Positions 39,122 through 47,820 of a stretch of 64,000 nt of DNA are shown piece after piece. The notes under the pieces are model-generated. The model saw only the letters and a program-made list of their open reading frames with translations. It did not search any database and was not told where the DNA came from. The stretch spans positions 2,666,001 to 2,730,000 of the forward strand of contig NZ_FNSC01000001.1 of assembly GCF_900105355.1 (NCBI RefSeq), written 5' to 3'. Within the stretch, counting starts at the first letter, position 1. Every line of letters begins with the position of its first letter. This DNA comes from Pseudomonas anguilliseptica (GTDB taxonomy: Bacteria > Pseudomonadota > Gammaproteobacteria > Pseudomonadales > Pseudomonadaceae). The translations under genes were made by a program, and so were the position numbers.

Positions 39122-41477
39122 TTATTCTTGAGGCTCAGCCGTGCGCCCGGTAAAACGCTGGGGCACGCGGTAAATGGCGGTAAGGGCACGGTCCACCAGT
39201 GGTGCACCTCGTTCGGGGGTGACGATGCGCGCCAGCCCTTGTTCCATTTCAGTGGCCAACTGGGTGAGCGCTTTGATTGCCACGCGCTGGCCGCTCTGGT
39301 CGACAAACATGTAGTTGCGGGTTGTTGGGCTGAACCAGGACAGCTTGAGTGTGCGCACCTGCTCGCCATTGACGAACTCGAACCAGGTGCCGAACTCGAT
39401 ATGCCCCAGTCCTTTGGCCAGCGCCCGCGCGCGGGTCGAGAGTGTTGATTCACGTGGTGCCAGAGTGGCCAGCGCGGCATCTTCACCGAGCATGGCGCCC
39501 AGTGGGCTCTCGGGCAGGGTTGGTTTGAGCTGGGCGGCCACCTGTGGCTGCTTGGCCTGTACGGCATGTTGGCAGGCCACCAGGTCCTGCAGCAGGCGGC
39601 GGATGCCGTCTTCGTGGTAACCACCGCGCAGTTCCAGGCCCTTCCGCAAGTCTTCGAGTAGCGGCACGCGCAACTTCTGCAGGCGCTCGCGGCCTGCTTC
39701 ATCGAGCAGCGTGCCGCTCCAGGCCAGCTGCTCAGCCGCTTCGCAGGCGCGTTGCCATTCCGGGCTCTGTTCGCCATTGCGCAACAACACGAATACCAGC
39801 ACATCGGCCCAGGTCAGTTCGAGGAAGTTACGGATGATGGTCGGCGGCTGGCGGTTGTTCAGGCTGTTGGCGATCGCTTCTACTGCGTGCTGGCGCGCGC
39901 CAAGCAGTTTGTCGCGGCCTTTGGCTGCTTCCACTGCACGACGTTCACGCAGCTCGACCTTGTGTCTGAGGGTGGCAACGAATTCGTTGAACTCGTCCAG
40001 CAGGCCTTCAAAGAGTTGCAGGTCGCCAAAGAAATCATGGATAACCCGCTCGACTACCCACTGCATCTTGGCCAGCAGGCCGCGCTCATCGCCTTCGCCG
40101 CCATACAGCACGCCGGCCTGGGCCATGGCGTTGAGCAGGCGGCGGGCAGGGTGATGATGCTGGGTGAATAGCGCTTTGTCCTGCAGTGCCACTTTAAGGT
40201 AGGGCGTGTGCAGGTGAGACAGAGTGGTCTTGCAGCTGTCCGGCAGGTTGTCGTCGTCGAGGATAAAGTCGAACAGCATGCCGACCAGGTCGATTACGTC
40301 GGCTTCCTGGTCGGAAACCTTTTGCTGCCCCGGCAGCTCGCTATGGGCTTCCAGCTGTTGTTGCAGGTCCGCCTTGAGGCCTTCTACCTGCTGCGGGCGA
40401 CTCAGGCGCTGCGACAGGTCGTTGGCCGATTGCTGCTGCATGCGGTTGAGCGCATCCAGCAGGGCCGAGGCGCTATAGGTGCTGGTCGCCTCGCGCGGGG
40501 TGAAGCTGGCAATGCTGCGGGTGCCGCCAAGCAGCGGGGCGTCAATATCGCGTTGGCGATGTTCACCCAGCAAGGTTGCCAGGCTGCCCAGTAACTCCTG
40601 CGGGTCGCTCGGCGGCGGGCCGCTCAAGTCTGTGCTGCCGGCGCTGTAGGGTTGCCCTGGTGGTTGTGTAGCCGCGGCAGTGCCCTGCGACTGGCTGCTG
40701 GTGCTGCTCTCGGTCGTGTGTTCGGCTGATGCAGCGGGTGTTGCCTTGGGGCGTGCTGGCGGGTTGTTGCGCTGTGCGGTGTACTTCAGGTTTGGCAGTA
40801 CGCCGGCATCAATCAGGCGCTGATTCAGCGCGGCATAGATGCTGTCCAGGCTCTGCATGACGTGCGTGTCAAACAACGCATAAAGGATGACCTTTATACG
40901 CAGCGGAAACGGGCAGGGGGGGCAGGGCGTCGCGAAACGCCTGGGCAATCATCTGCGGACCGAAGGGGTTGATGTCCTCGACGAGTTTTTGGCCGTTATT
41001 CAGCGGCGCCAGACGTTGCTCTAGAGCAAACAGCGGCTGCGCGCAGCGTGCCTTGACCCGGCTGACCATATTGGTGACTTGCAGGCTTTCTTCATAATCC
41101 TCGTTCTGCACCAGGGCCATGTGCTCGGCGTCCAGTTCGCTGGCGCTGGGCGGCGGCTTGAGCTTACCTTCGAGGAAGCCGGAGAAGTTCTGTGCGATCT
41201 GCTGGTGGTAGCTGCGTTCTATCTGCGGGCGCTGCCTACGGATCTCGCGCATGTTGTCGAAGAACAGGGTTTGTACCTGGTTGTTCTCGGCTTTTTCGGC
41301 GCACTCAAACAACGTGTCGTCGACTTGGGCGAAGACCCCGGTCAGGTGTTCGGCCAGGCGATTCATCACCAGTTTTCGACAGCTTTGCACCAGATCACCG
41401 AAGCGCGGCTGGATGCCCCGGCTGGCTAAGGTTTGCGCTGAGCCGGGTAGATTTGGCGGTGTGCCCTGGTTACTCAT
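39122..41477 (-). pseudogene. DUF1631-domain protein, split by a frameshift in a G7 tract
   Basis: The N-terminal part starts at ATG 41477 (MSNQGTPPNLPGS, RBS AGGAAAG) and runs to FRDALPPLP before ending at 40869 with a foreign tail. The other frame continues with FPLRIKVILYALFDTHVMQ and LDSIYAALNQRLIDAGVLP to the stop at 39122. Removing one base in the tract at 40916-40922 joins both into a 784-residue protein. DUF1631 proteins are about 700-800 residues and are annotated as unknown; the C-terminal EFGTWFEFVNGEQVRTLKL resembles a PilZ-like barrel. Role unknown; pairing with a PilZ gene suggests c-di-GMP signalling. Confidence 0.75.
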
Positions 41478-41594
41478 GGACTTTCCTGGCTGGAGCCTTG
41501 CGGCTGGTGCGTCCTGCAATGAATACAGACATAGGGAAGATATAGCAGCCGCTCACGCAGCTGCAAATCATTGTACTAAAAGCAATTTAAGGGG

Positions 41595-41622
41595 TTGACA
41601 GGCGCGCGCGGAAACGTAAAAT
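41595..41622 (+). promoter_or_regulatory. tRNA operon promoter
   Basis: Consensus -35 TTGACA (41595-41600), 16-bp spacer, -10 TAAAAT (41617-41622), followed by the GC-rich discriminator GGCGCGCC, which is typical of stringently controlled stable RNA promoters. Confidence 0.85.
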
Positions 41623-41689
41623 GGCGCGCCTCAGACACGGGAAACGATTTAACAACCGGCTCCGGTTTCTGAGAAAGGAAGCAAGTAGT

Positions 41690-41765
41690 TCCGCGATAGC
41701 TCAGTCGGTAGAGCAAATGACTGTTAATCATTGGGTCCCAGGTTCGAGTCCTGGTCGCGGAGCCA
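41690..41765 (+). tRNA. tRNA-Asn (anticodon GTT)
   Basis: 76 nt with encoded CCA. The acceptor stem is TCCGCGA / TCGCGGA, D-loop AGCTCAGTCGGTAGAGC, anticodon loop CTGTTAA and T-loop GGTTCGAGTCC. Confidence 0.97.
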
Positions 41766-41774
41766 ATATTTCAT

Positions 41775-41851
41775 CGGGGTATAGCGCAGTCCGGTAGCGC
41801 GCCTGCTTTGGGAGCAGGATGTCGGGAGTTCGAATCCCCCTACCCCGACCA
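41775..41851 (+). tRNA. tRNA-Pro (anticodon TGG)
   Basis: 77 nt with encoded CCA. Acceptor CGGGGTA / TACCCCG, anticodon loop TTTGGGA and T-arm GAGTTCGAATC. Begins 9 nt after tRNA-Asn. Confidence 0.97.
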
Positions 41852-41856
41852 TTTTT

Positions 41857-41932
41857 GGGTCGTTAGCTCAGTTGGTAGAGCAGTTGGCTTTTAACCAATT
41901 GGTCGTAGGTTCGAATCCCACACGACCCACCA
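41857..41932 (+). tRNA. tRNA-Lys (anticodon TTT)
   Basis: 76 nt with encoded CCA. Acceptor GGGTCGT / ACGACCC, anticodon loop CTTTTAA and T-arm AGGTTCGAATCCC. Confidence 0.97.
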
Positions 41933-41952
41933 TTTCAAGCATGCTTGAATGA

Positions 41953-41985
41953 TAAAAAACCCGCCTAGTGCGGGTTTTTTATTGT
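41953..41985 (+). terminator. Terminator of the tRNA operon
   Basis: AACCCGC-CTAGT-GCGGGTT, preceded by an A-run and followed by TTTTTATT. Confidence 0.9.
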
Positions 41986-42027
41986 CCGCGATTTATGCCG
42001 GCAACCGTTCTGGCGCTTAAATAAATG

Positions 42028-42080
42028 TAAAAACGGACCATGGCCGCGATCATCACTTGGTGGTCATGGCCCGCTTTTAC
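42028..42080 (-). terminator. Long hairpin downstream of ndh
   Basis: Arms CGGACCATG and CATGGCCCG (one G-U type mismatch), flanked on both sides by AAAA/TTTT, with a 22-nt loop. It probably ends the ndh transcript and may work in both directions. Confidence 0.5.
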
Positions 42081-42098
42081 GGGTTTTGCTGGATCAGC

Positions 42099-43400
42099 TT
42101 AGTGCAGCTTAAGGCGCGGCTCGGTGCTGCGGCCGATGCGGTCGCCGAGCATCATCAGTAGCGTGCGGGTTACGCCATACAGGGCGATCTGATGCATGCG
42201 GTAGAGCGATACGTAGAACATCCTGGCCAGCCAGCCTTCGAGCATCACGCTGCCGGTCAGGTTGCCCATCAGGTTGCCGACCGCCGAGAAGGTCGACAGC
42301 GAGATCAGTGAGCCGTAATCGCGGTAGCGATACTCGGGCAGGGCTTTGCCTTCAATGCGCAGTTTCAGCGATTTGGCCAGTAGCGAGGCTTGCTGGTGCG
42401 CCGCTTGTGCGCGGGGCGGCACGTTGCGGCCCTCGCTGCCGGGTTGTGGGCAGGCGGCGCAGTCGCCGAAGGCAAAGATGTTGTCGTCCAGGGTGGTCTG
42501 CAGCGTCAGGCGCACCTGTAGCTGGTTGATGCGATTACTTTCCAGGCCGTCCAGCTCTTTAAGGAAATCAGGTGCGCGAATCCCTGCGGCCCAGACCTTC
42601 AAGGTGGCTGGAATAACCTGGCCTTGCGCAGTATGCAGCGCCTCGCGAGTCACCTGGCTGACGGCTGCGCCGGTAAGTACGGTTACGCCAAGCTTCTCCA
42701 GGGTTTTGTGCACTGGCTGACTAATGCGCTCCGGCAGGGCTGGCAATACCCGCGTGCCGGCTTCGATCAGGGTGATGCGCATGTTTTCCGGGCTGATCCG
42801 ATCCAGGCCGTAGGCCGCCAGTTCACGCGCTGCGTGGTGCAACTCGGCCGCTAGCTCAACGCCCGTGGCGCCGGCACCGACGATAGCGATGTTGATCAGC
42901 TCTGTTGCCGCACCTTGGCTGGCATGGGCGCGCAGGTAATGGCTGAGCAATTGATGATGGAAGCGTTCGGCCTGCTCGCGGGTATCGAGAAACAGGCAGT
43001 GCTCGGCGGCGCCGGCGGTGCCGAAATCATTAGTGGTGCTGCCCACGGCGATGACCAGGCTGTCGTAACTCAGTTCGCGCGCAGGCATCAGCACCTGGCC
43101 CTGCTCATCCAGGGTCGCGGCCAGGCTGATACGCTTTTCTGCACGATTAAGGTCGCACATCCGCCCCAGCTGGAACTCGAAGTGATTCCACTTGGCTTGC
43201 GCTACGTAGTTGAGTTCGTCGCCGGAGGAGTTCAGCGAGCCAGCGGCCACTTCATGCAGCAGTGGTTTCCAGATATGCGTCAGGTTGGCGTCGACCAGGG
43301 TGATCCTGGCCTGGCCGCGCTTACCCAGGGTTCTACCCAGGCGGGTAGCAAGCTCCAGTCCGCCGGCGCCGCCGCCGACAATTACGATTTGATGAGTCAT
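42099..43400 (-). CDS. ndh: Type II NADH:quinone dehydrogenase
   Basis: A 433-residue single-subunit, non-proton-pumping NADH dehydrogenase. FAD-binding motif IVGGGAGGLELATRLG is at the N terminus and the NADH-binding motif AIVGAGATGVELAAEL lies mid-protein. FAFGDCAAC is the second FAD motif; the C-terminal amphipathic part (MLEGWLARMFYVSLYRMHQ) binds the membrane. It feeds electrons to ubiquinone. Confidence 0.93.
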   Translation of the reverse strand: MTHQIVIVGGGAGGLELATRLGRTLGKRGQARITLVDANLTHIWKPLLHEVAAGSLNSSGDELNYVAQAKWNHFEFQLGRMCDLNRAEKRISLAATLDEQGQVLMPARELSYDSLVIAVGSTTNDFGTAGAAEHCLFLDTREQAERFHHQLLSHYLRAHASQGAATELINIAIVGAGATGVELAAELHHAARELAAYGLDRISPENMRITLIEAGTRVLPALPERISQPVHKTLEKLGVTVLTGAAVSQVTREALHTAQGQVIPATLKVWAAGIRAPDFLKELDGLESNRINQLQVRLTLQTTLDDNIFAFGDCAACPQPGSEGRNVPPRAQAAHQQASLLAKSLKLRIEGKALPEYRYRDYGSLISLSTFSAVGNLMGNLTGSVMLEGWLARMFYVSLYRMHQIALYGVTRTLLMMLGDRIGRSTEPRLKLH

Positions 43401-43463
43401 CAGACACGCTCACAAGGCTTTTAAGAAAAAGTGGTGAGTCGTTGTGGGCGAGCGCTAAGCAGC

Positions 43464-43637
43464 TCATAGCACCAGTCGACTCAGAAGACGGCTCAGTACA
43501 CCCAGGCCAATCACGATGATCACGATGATCAGCAACAGTCGCCAGACCTTGAACGGCTGGCGCTCGACCTGATGCTGCGGAGCGCTGAGGTATTGCTCGA
43601 CACGTTTTAGATCATCAGGGTTCAGGCGACTGGACAT
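43464..43637 (-). CDS. DUF3094-family small membrane protein
   Basis: A 57-residue protein, MSSRLNPDDLKRVEQYLS, then HQVERQPFKVWRLLL and a single hydrophobic segment (LLLIIVIIVIGLGVL). It matches the DUF3094 family of Pseudomonas as I remember it. Too short to be noticed by a length filter; start ATG 43637 is clear. The function is unknown. Confidence 0.75.
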   Translation of the reverse strand: MSSRLNPDDLKRVEQYLSAPQHQVERQPFKVWRLLLIIVIIVIGLGVLSRLLSRLVL

Positions 43638-43718
43638 GCGTGCCTCGAATTAAGGGGCCGGTTGGCAATTGATGGGATCGATTGCCGACTGAAGTGCTGG
43701 GCATTCTAGCCGTGCGGC

Positions 43719-44213
43719 CTATAAAGGCTCAACGCGCAGGGTGTCATTCAGGCGAATAATGCCCCCTTGTAGCACGCGTGCGGTAATTCCGCCGTGGCCG
43801 CGCATGGCTTGAAAGGTGCCGAGGCCCAAGCGTTCTTCCAGCTTTGCACAGGGTTGGCACCAACCCGTGGTTTCCAGAATCGCCTGGCCAAGGCGAAAAC
43901 GCCGGCCCTTGAGGCTGAACAGGTTGATGCCGCTGACGGCGATATTGCGCCGTAGTTCAGGTGCGCTGATTGGCTGTTCAGCTGGGCGGCCCATCAATGC
44001 GCTGATCACTGCCAGGTGTTCCCACTGGATCAGGGTGACCGGCCGGGCATTGCGCGGCCCTGGCCGGCTGTGGTCGCCGGTGAGGCCGGCTTCGCGGCGC
44101 GCTTCGACGGCCTCCAGCTCAATCATTTCTGCTCGCGAGGCGGCGCGCACGCCAATCCAGCGCACGCAGCCCTGTTGCGGCACGGCCGCGAGCAATTCGT
44201 GCAAAGGGCTCAC
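43719..44213 (-). CDS. MOSC-domain protein
   Basis: A 164-residue MOSC-domain protein (molybdenum-cofactor sulfurase C-terminal type). LTGDHSRPGPRNARPVTLIQ and RRNIAVSGINLFSLKG are the fold's signatures, and the conserved Cys lies in TGWCQPCAKLEE. These proteins are linked to sulfur or molybdenum transfer, often detoxification of N-hydroxylated compounds, but the substrate here is unknown. Its ATG overlaps the stop of the DUF1780 gene. Confidence 0.82.
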   Translation of the reverse strand: MSPLHELLAAVPQQGCVRWIGVRAASRAEMIELEAVEARREAGLTGDHSRPGPRNARPVTLIQWEHLAVISALMGRPAEQPISAPELRRNIAVSGINLFSLKGRRFRLGQAILETTGWCQPCAKLEERLGLGTFQAMRGHGGITARVLQGGIIRLNDTLRVEPL

Positions 44214-44839
44214 AGGCTGATGCCCACGTCGAAGAGTACGGAGCGGCCGAGGTTGTTACGCAGAAAGTCCGGAGCGTCCGGGTGGGCGAAAAGTACGCGC
44301 GCAAAAGTCGGGCCGACCAGTGACAGCGAGCGCCAACCCTGGCGGAGAAACTCGGTCGGCGGCGGAAAGTGGCTGTTGAAGTCCGGTACGGCGCGCTTCA
44401 GGTTGACGTAGGCGAGCAGGTCCAGCTCGCCCAGATCAAGGCCGCGCTCTTTATAGTTGTGGGCTTTCTTGCGCAGGGTTGGGGTCAGCCGTTGTTGTAG
44501 TTCGGCTGCGGCGATACGCCGTGGCTTGGCTTCGCGGCGTACCAGTTGACTGAGGGAAAACGCACTGCGGCGCCGCTCCAGTTCGGCGCGCCATTCATCA
44601 TTCAGGCGGCGGCCCTCGTCGAGGACGAAGAACACTTCAAAGCTGGCCTCGCGGAACAGCACGTCAGGCGGCTCATGGCCTGCGGCGCTGAGCTCATCCA
44701 GGCGGTGGCTGACGTTCAGCGCTTGCAGCAGGCGCTGGCAAACCCAGCGCTCGCGCTCCCACTTGCGCGCGTTAGAGAGGAAGGCGTTGGCTTGTTCGGC
44801 CTGATGCGTCAGCAGGCGCAGGTAGTCTGAGTCATCCAT
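44210..44839 (-). CDS. DUF1780-family protein (PA4535-like)
   Basis: A 209-residue protein, MDDSDYLRLLTHQAEQANAF to LGRSVLFDVGISL (shown in part). The family DUF1780 has structures but no known function. Arg-rich, with no membrane segments. Coupled to the MOSC gene by overlap (ATGA). Same order as PA4536-PA4535 in P. aeruginosa as I recall. Confidence 0.75.
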   Translation of the reverse strand: MDDSDYLRLLTHQAEQANAFLSNARKWERERWVCQRLLQALNVSHRLDELSAAGHEPPDVLFREASFEVFFVLDEGRRLNDEWRAELERRRSAFSLSQLVRREAKPRRIAAAELQQRLTPTLRKKAHNYKERGLDLGELDLLAYVNLKRAVPDFNSHFPPPTEFLRQGWRSLSLVGPTFARVLFAHPDAPDFLRNNLGRSVLFDVGISL

Positions 44840-44972
44840 GGGCTCAGCTTAGCTTGCGCACTTGGGTTGTTGGTACCCCTCTGCGACGGTTGTTGCGGAC
44901 TTATCATGTGTTGCTGAAGGCCGCAGTTGTAGACTGCACAAGTCGGCCACGATGGCTTGGGGATTGTTCCGC

Positions 44973-45662
44973 ATGATTGCCGCGCACTTGCTGTCTTCCA
45001 CCAGTCAGATACTGGGTTGGCTGATCTATCTTCCACTGCTGTGCTGGGCGATCTGGCGTGCGCCCTGGGTCGAGCTGTGCAGTGATCTGCGCCGTCAGCA
45101 TCTGCTCGGCGGCACGACGCTGGCGCTGTTTGTGCTGTGGCTGGTGCGTCGGGATTTCGACTCGGGTCTGTCCTATCACTTTATCGGCATGACGGCGGTC
45201 ACCTTATTGCTGGACTGGCCGTTGGCCATGCTGGTGGGGTTTATTGCCCAGCTGAGTTTGCTTGCACTGGGTAAGCAGGATCTTGCCGCGCTTGGGGTTA
45301 ACGGTGTGTTGCTGGTGGTGATACCTGTGTGGGTGACCGAAGCCTGTGCGATTTGGGTTGAGAAAAAGCAGCCGCGAAATCTGTTCGTTTACATCTTCTG
45401 CAGTGGCTTCTTCGCCGCTGCGCTGGCGGCATTGCTGTGTATCGCTGCCGCTTTCACCTTGCTTTGGGTAGATGGGTTGTTCCCGATGCCGCCCTGGCTG
45501 GAGGACTTCATCGGCTATCTCTGGCTGGTGATTTTTCCCGAAGCCTTTATCAATGGCATGCTGGTAACGGCGCTGGTGGTGTTCTATCCAGACTGGCTGG
45601 AGACCTTCAACCGTACGCGTTATCTGGCTGCGCCCTGGAAGGATGATGATCTGCCGCGCTGA
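44973..45662 (+). CDS. CbiM-like energy-coupling factor / cobalt transporter-type membrane protein
   Basis: About 229 residues, six or so hydrophobic segments (ILGWLIYLPLLCWAIW, LLLDWPLAMLVGFIAQLSL, FCSGFFAAALAALLCIAAAF). The sequence GLSYHFIGMTAVTLLL and FPEAFINGMLVTALVVF match the CbiM-like family annotated as ECF transporter permease. No ATPase or other transporter subunits are adjacent, so transport function is uncertain. Start ATG 44973 is chosen for position; ATG 44952 is an alternative. Confidence 0.65.
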   Translation: MIAAHLLSSTSQILGWLIYLPLLCWAIWRAPWVELCSDLRRQHLLGGTTLALFVLWLVRRDFDSGLSYHFIGMTAVTLLLDWPLAMLVGFIAQLSLLALGKQDLAALGVNGVLLVVIPVWVTEACAIWVEKKQPRNLFVYIFCSGFFAAALAALLCIAAAFTLLWVDGLFPMPPWLEDFIGYLWLVIFPEAFINGMLVTALVVFYPDWLETFNRTRYLAAPWKDDDLPR

Positions 45663-45766
45663 TGGCGCACCCTTCAGCGTTTCGATTGCGTTGCGTAGCT
45701 TGATTCAGATCAAACTACGCGAACGGCTATGCGCGATCTTTTATCTACCAATAGGGAGGGCGTGAC

Positions 45767-45982
45767 ATGGGTGTGCATCAATGGGCAAGGCAGGTAATCG
45801 AGCAGAGTTTGCAGGGTGTCGAGGTGCAGGGTTTTGATCAGGCGATGGCGCTGAGGGCGTTGCTCAGTGCAGTGGTCGAGCGCAGTCGGGTTGGGCGCAG
45901 CGCGGTGGATTTGGCCGCCGAGCTGCAGTTTCTCGCTGACAATCTGGATGACGAGCGCGACTACGGCTTTATGCGGCCCTGA
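45767..45982 (+). CDS. Conserved 71-residue hypothetical protein
   Basis: A 71-residue acidic helical protein (MGVHQWARQVIEQSL, RDYGFMRP at the end), preceded by a strong RBS (GGGAGGG). Conserved in pseudomonads by position (near PA4533-PA4532) as I recall. Function unknown. It ends 3 bp before the converging yacG. Confidence 0.5.
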   Translation: MGVHQWARQVIEQSLQGVEVQGFDQAMALRALLSAVVERSRVGRSAVDLAAELQFLADNLDDERDYGFMRP

Positions 45983-45985
45983 CGG

Positions 45986-46186
45986 TCAGTGTTCGCGCAG
46001 GGGCAGTTCGCCAGAGAACACGTCATCTTCCAGTGGGTTACCGGCAATCGCATGCTCTTCCGAGGCCCAGGCGCCGAGGTCGATCAGCTTGCAGCGTTCA
46101 GAGCAGAAGGGCCGGCTCGGGCTTTGCGGGCCCCATTCGACGGGCGCACTGCAGGTGGGGCAGGGGACTAGGGTTGGCGTACTCAT
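45986..46186 (-). CDS. yacG: DNA gyrase inhibitor YacG
   Basis: A 66-residue zinc protein with Cys4 site CPTCSAPV...FCSERCK and [14 protein letters not shown]. coli YacG binds GyrB and blocks DNA binding. Its ATG overlaps the coaE stop region by 4 bp (co-translated). Confidence 0.93.
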   Translation of the reverse strand: MSTPTLVPCPTCSAPVEWGPQSPSRPFCSERCKLIDLGAWASEEHAIAGNPLEDDVFSGELPLREH

Positions 46187-46797
46187 GTTTGGCCTCCGCG
46201 TAGGCTCAGGTAAAAGGTGTGGAGTCGCTCCACTTCGGCTTGCAGCCAGGGTAGATCTTGGTCATTTAGCAGCACATCGTGGGCGTGGCGTAGGCGTTCT
46301 TCACGGCTGGCCTGGGCCTGGAGAATAGCCTGCACCTGCTCGCTAGAGCTCTGATCGCGAGCCGTGGTGCGCTGCACTTGCAGCTGCTCGGGGGCGTCCA
46401 CCACCAGTATGCGCTGGGTTAGCTTGTGCTGGCCTGACTCGACCAGCAATGGCGAAACCAGAATGGCATAGGGTGATTCTGCACGCGCCAGGTACTGGAT
46501 GATTTCCTGGCCGATCAGCGGATGCAGCAGGGCTTCAAGCCAGCGCCGCTCATTGGCGTCGGCAAAAACCAGGCTGCGCAATGCTGCGCGATTAAGCTGG
46601 CCGTCGGCCTGCAACACATCGCTGCCGAAGTGCTCGGCTATCTTGGCCAGCGCCAGCTTGCCAGGCTCAACCACCCAGCGTGCCGCATGATCAGCGTCGA
46701 CCAGATGCACGCCAAGATCGATAAAGTGCTGGGCCACAGCGCTTTTGCCGCTGCCAATGCCGCCGGTAAGGCCAAGGATCCAGGGTTTTTTCGTCAA
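46183..46797 (-). CDS. coaE: Dephospho-CoA kinase
   Basis: A 204-residue P-loop kinase, last step of CoA synthesis. Walker [25 protein letters not shown] holds the catalytic region and a typical LID ([20 protein letters not shown]). Start ATG 46797 gives the usual [12 protein letters not shown]. The coaE-yacG pair follows pilDCB, as in many Pseudomonas and Vibrio. Confidence 0.95.
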   Translation of the reverse strand: MTKKPWILGLTGGIGSGKSAVAQHFIDLGVHLVDADHAARWVVEPGKLALAKIAEHFGSDVLQADGQLNRAALRSLVFADANERRWLEALLHPLIGQEIIQYLARAESPYAILVSPLLVESGQHKLTQRILVVDAPEQLQVQRTTARDQSSSEQVQAILQAQASREERLRHAHDVLLNDQDLPWLQAEVERLHTFYLSLRGGQT

Positions 46798-46913
46798 GGC
46801 GCGCGCTCGTGTTGGTCATCCAAGGGCGCGATTGTAGTGCAGCAGCTTGGCTGCTGGCGAACGGAAGAGGTGGGGCATGTCCGCGAGGTGCTGGCGCTTT
46901 CCGGTGTGGTGAC

Positions 46914-46938
46914 GTAGCCCGAATTGCATTCGGACTAC
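46914..46938. repeat. Palindromic element between coaE and pilD
   Basis: GTAGCCCGAAT-TGC-ATTCGGACTAC, 11-bp arms with one mismatch. Similar elements occur between Pseudomonas genes. Followed by CGTTTTATC, so it might also terminate transcription toward the right; it lies just past the pilD stop on the minus strand. Confidence 0.6.
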
Positions 46939-46947
46939 ATCGTTTTA

Positions 46948-47817
46948 TCAGAGCCCGGCAATCTGCAGGTAGCTGGAGGTGATTTGCTCACCCCAAAGTA
47001 AGGCAATCCAGCCGGCAATCGCCAGATAAGGACCAAAGGGGATCGGTGTGCTGGTTTCCGCGTTACGCAGGCGCAACATAATCAAACCCAGTACCGCGCC
47101 AACTAGCGAAGACAGCAATATGGTTAGAGGCAATACCTGCCAACCACCCCAAGCACCGAGCATGGCCAACAGCTTGAAGTCGCCATAACCCATTCCTTCC
47201 TTACCTGTTACCAGCTTGAACAGCCAGTACACCGACCACAGGCTCAAGTAGCCGGCAATCGCGCCCCAGAGCGCACCCTCCAGGCGAGTAAATAGACCGA
47301 AGCTGTTTGCAATCAAGCCGAGCCACAGCAGCGGCAGCACCAGTGAATCCGGCAGCAACTGGTGGTCAACATCGATCAGGCTCATCGCTAGCAAGCCCCA
47401 GGTCAACAGGAGCATCGCGCCAGCCTGCCAGGTAAAACCGAAGTGCCACGCGATAAAGGCCGACAACAAGCCGCAGGCCAGCTCAACCAGTGGGTAGCGC
47501 ATGCTGATCGACGCTTTACAGCTCGAGCACTTGCCGCGCAGAAACAGGTAGCTGATAATCGGAATGTTTTCCCAGGGTTTTATTTCGTGGGCGCAGTGCG
47601 GGCAGCTTGAGTTAGGCAATACCAGGTTGAATGTTGCGGCCGGTGCTTCAGTGGACAGCTCCAATATTTCGCGAGCCTGTTCACGCCACTCGCGCTGCAT
47701 CATTTTTGGTAGGCGGTAAATCAATACATTGAGGAAGCTACCGACCAGCAAGCCAATAAGCAGTGCGCATAAAACAAAGGCCAGCACATGGCTGGCCAAA
47801 AAGTCGATTACTGACAT
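46948..47817 (-). CDS. pilD: Prepilin peptidase / N-methyltransferase PilD
   Basis: A 289-residue integral-membrane aspartyl protease that cleaves prepilin leaders and methylates the new N terminus. It also serves type II secretion pseudopilins. The cytoplasmic zinc loop has CPHC and CSSC. Catalytic aspartates are in SLIDVDHQLLPDSL and GYGDFKLLAMLG (GxGD). Gene order pilB-pilC-pilD with 3-bp gaps shows one operon. Confidence 0.96.
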   Translation of the reverse strand: MSVIDFLASHVLAFVLCALLIGLLVGSFLNVLIYRLPKMMQREWREQAREILELSTEAPAATFNLVLPNSSCPHCAHEIKPWENIPIISYLFLRGKCSSCKASISMRYPLVELACGLLSAFIAWHFGFTWQAGAMLLLTWGLLAMSLIDVDHQLLPDSLVLPLLWLGLIANSFGLFTRLEGALWGAIAGYLSLWSVYWLFKLVTGKEGMGYGDFKLLAMLGAWGGWQVLPLTILLSSLVGAVLGLIMLRLRNAETSTPIPFGPYLAIAGWIALLWGEQITSSYLQIAGL

Positions 47818-47820
47818 AGG

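Noticed and set aside
41690..41932. tRNA cluster as a genomic-island attachment site
   Set aside because: Genes on both sides are core and no integrase or duplicated tRNA end is present in the window.
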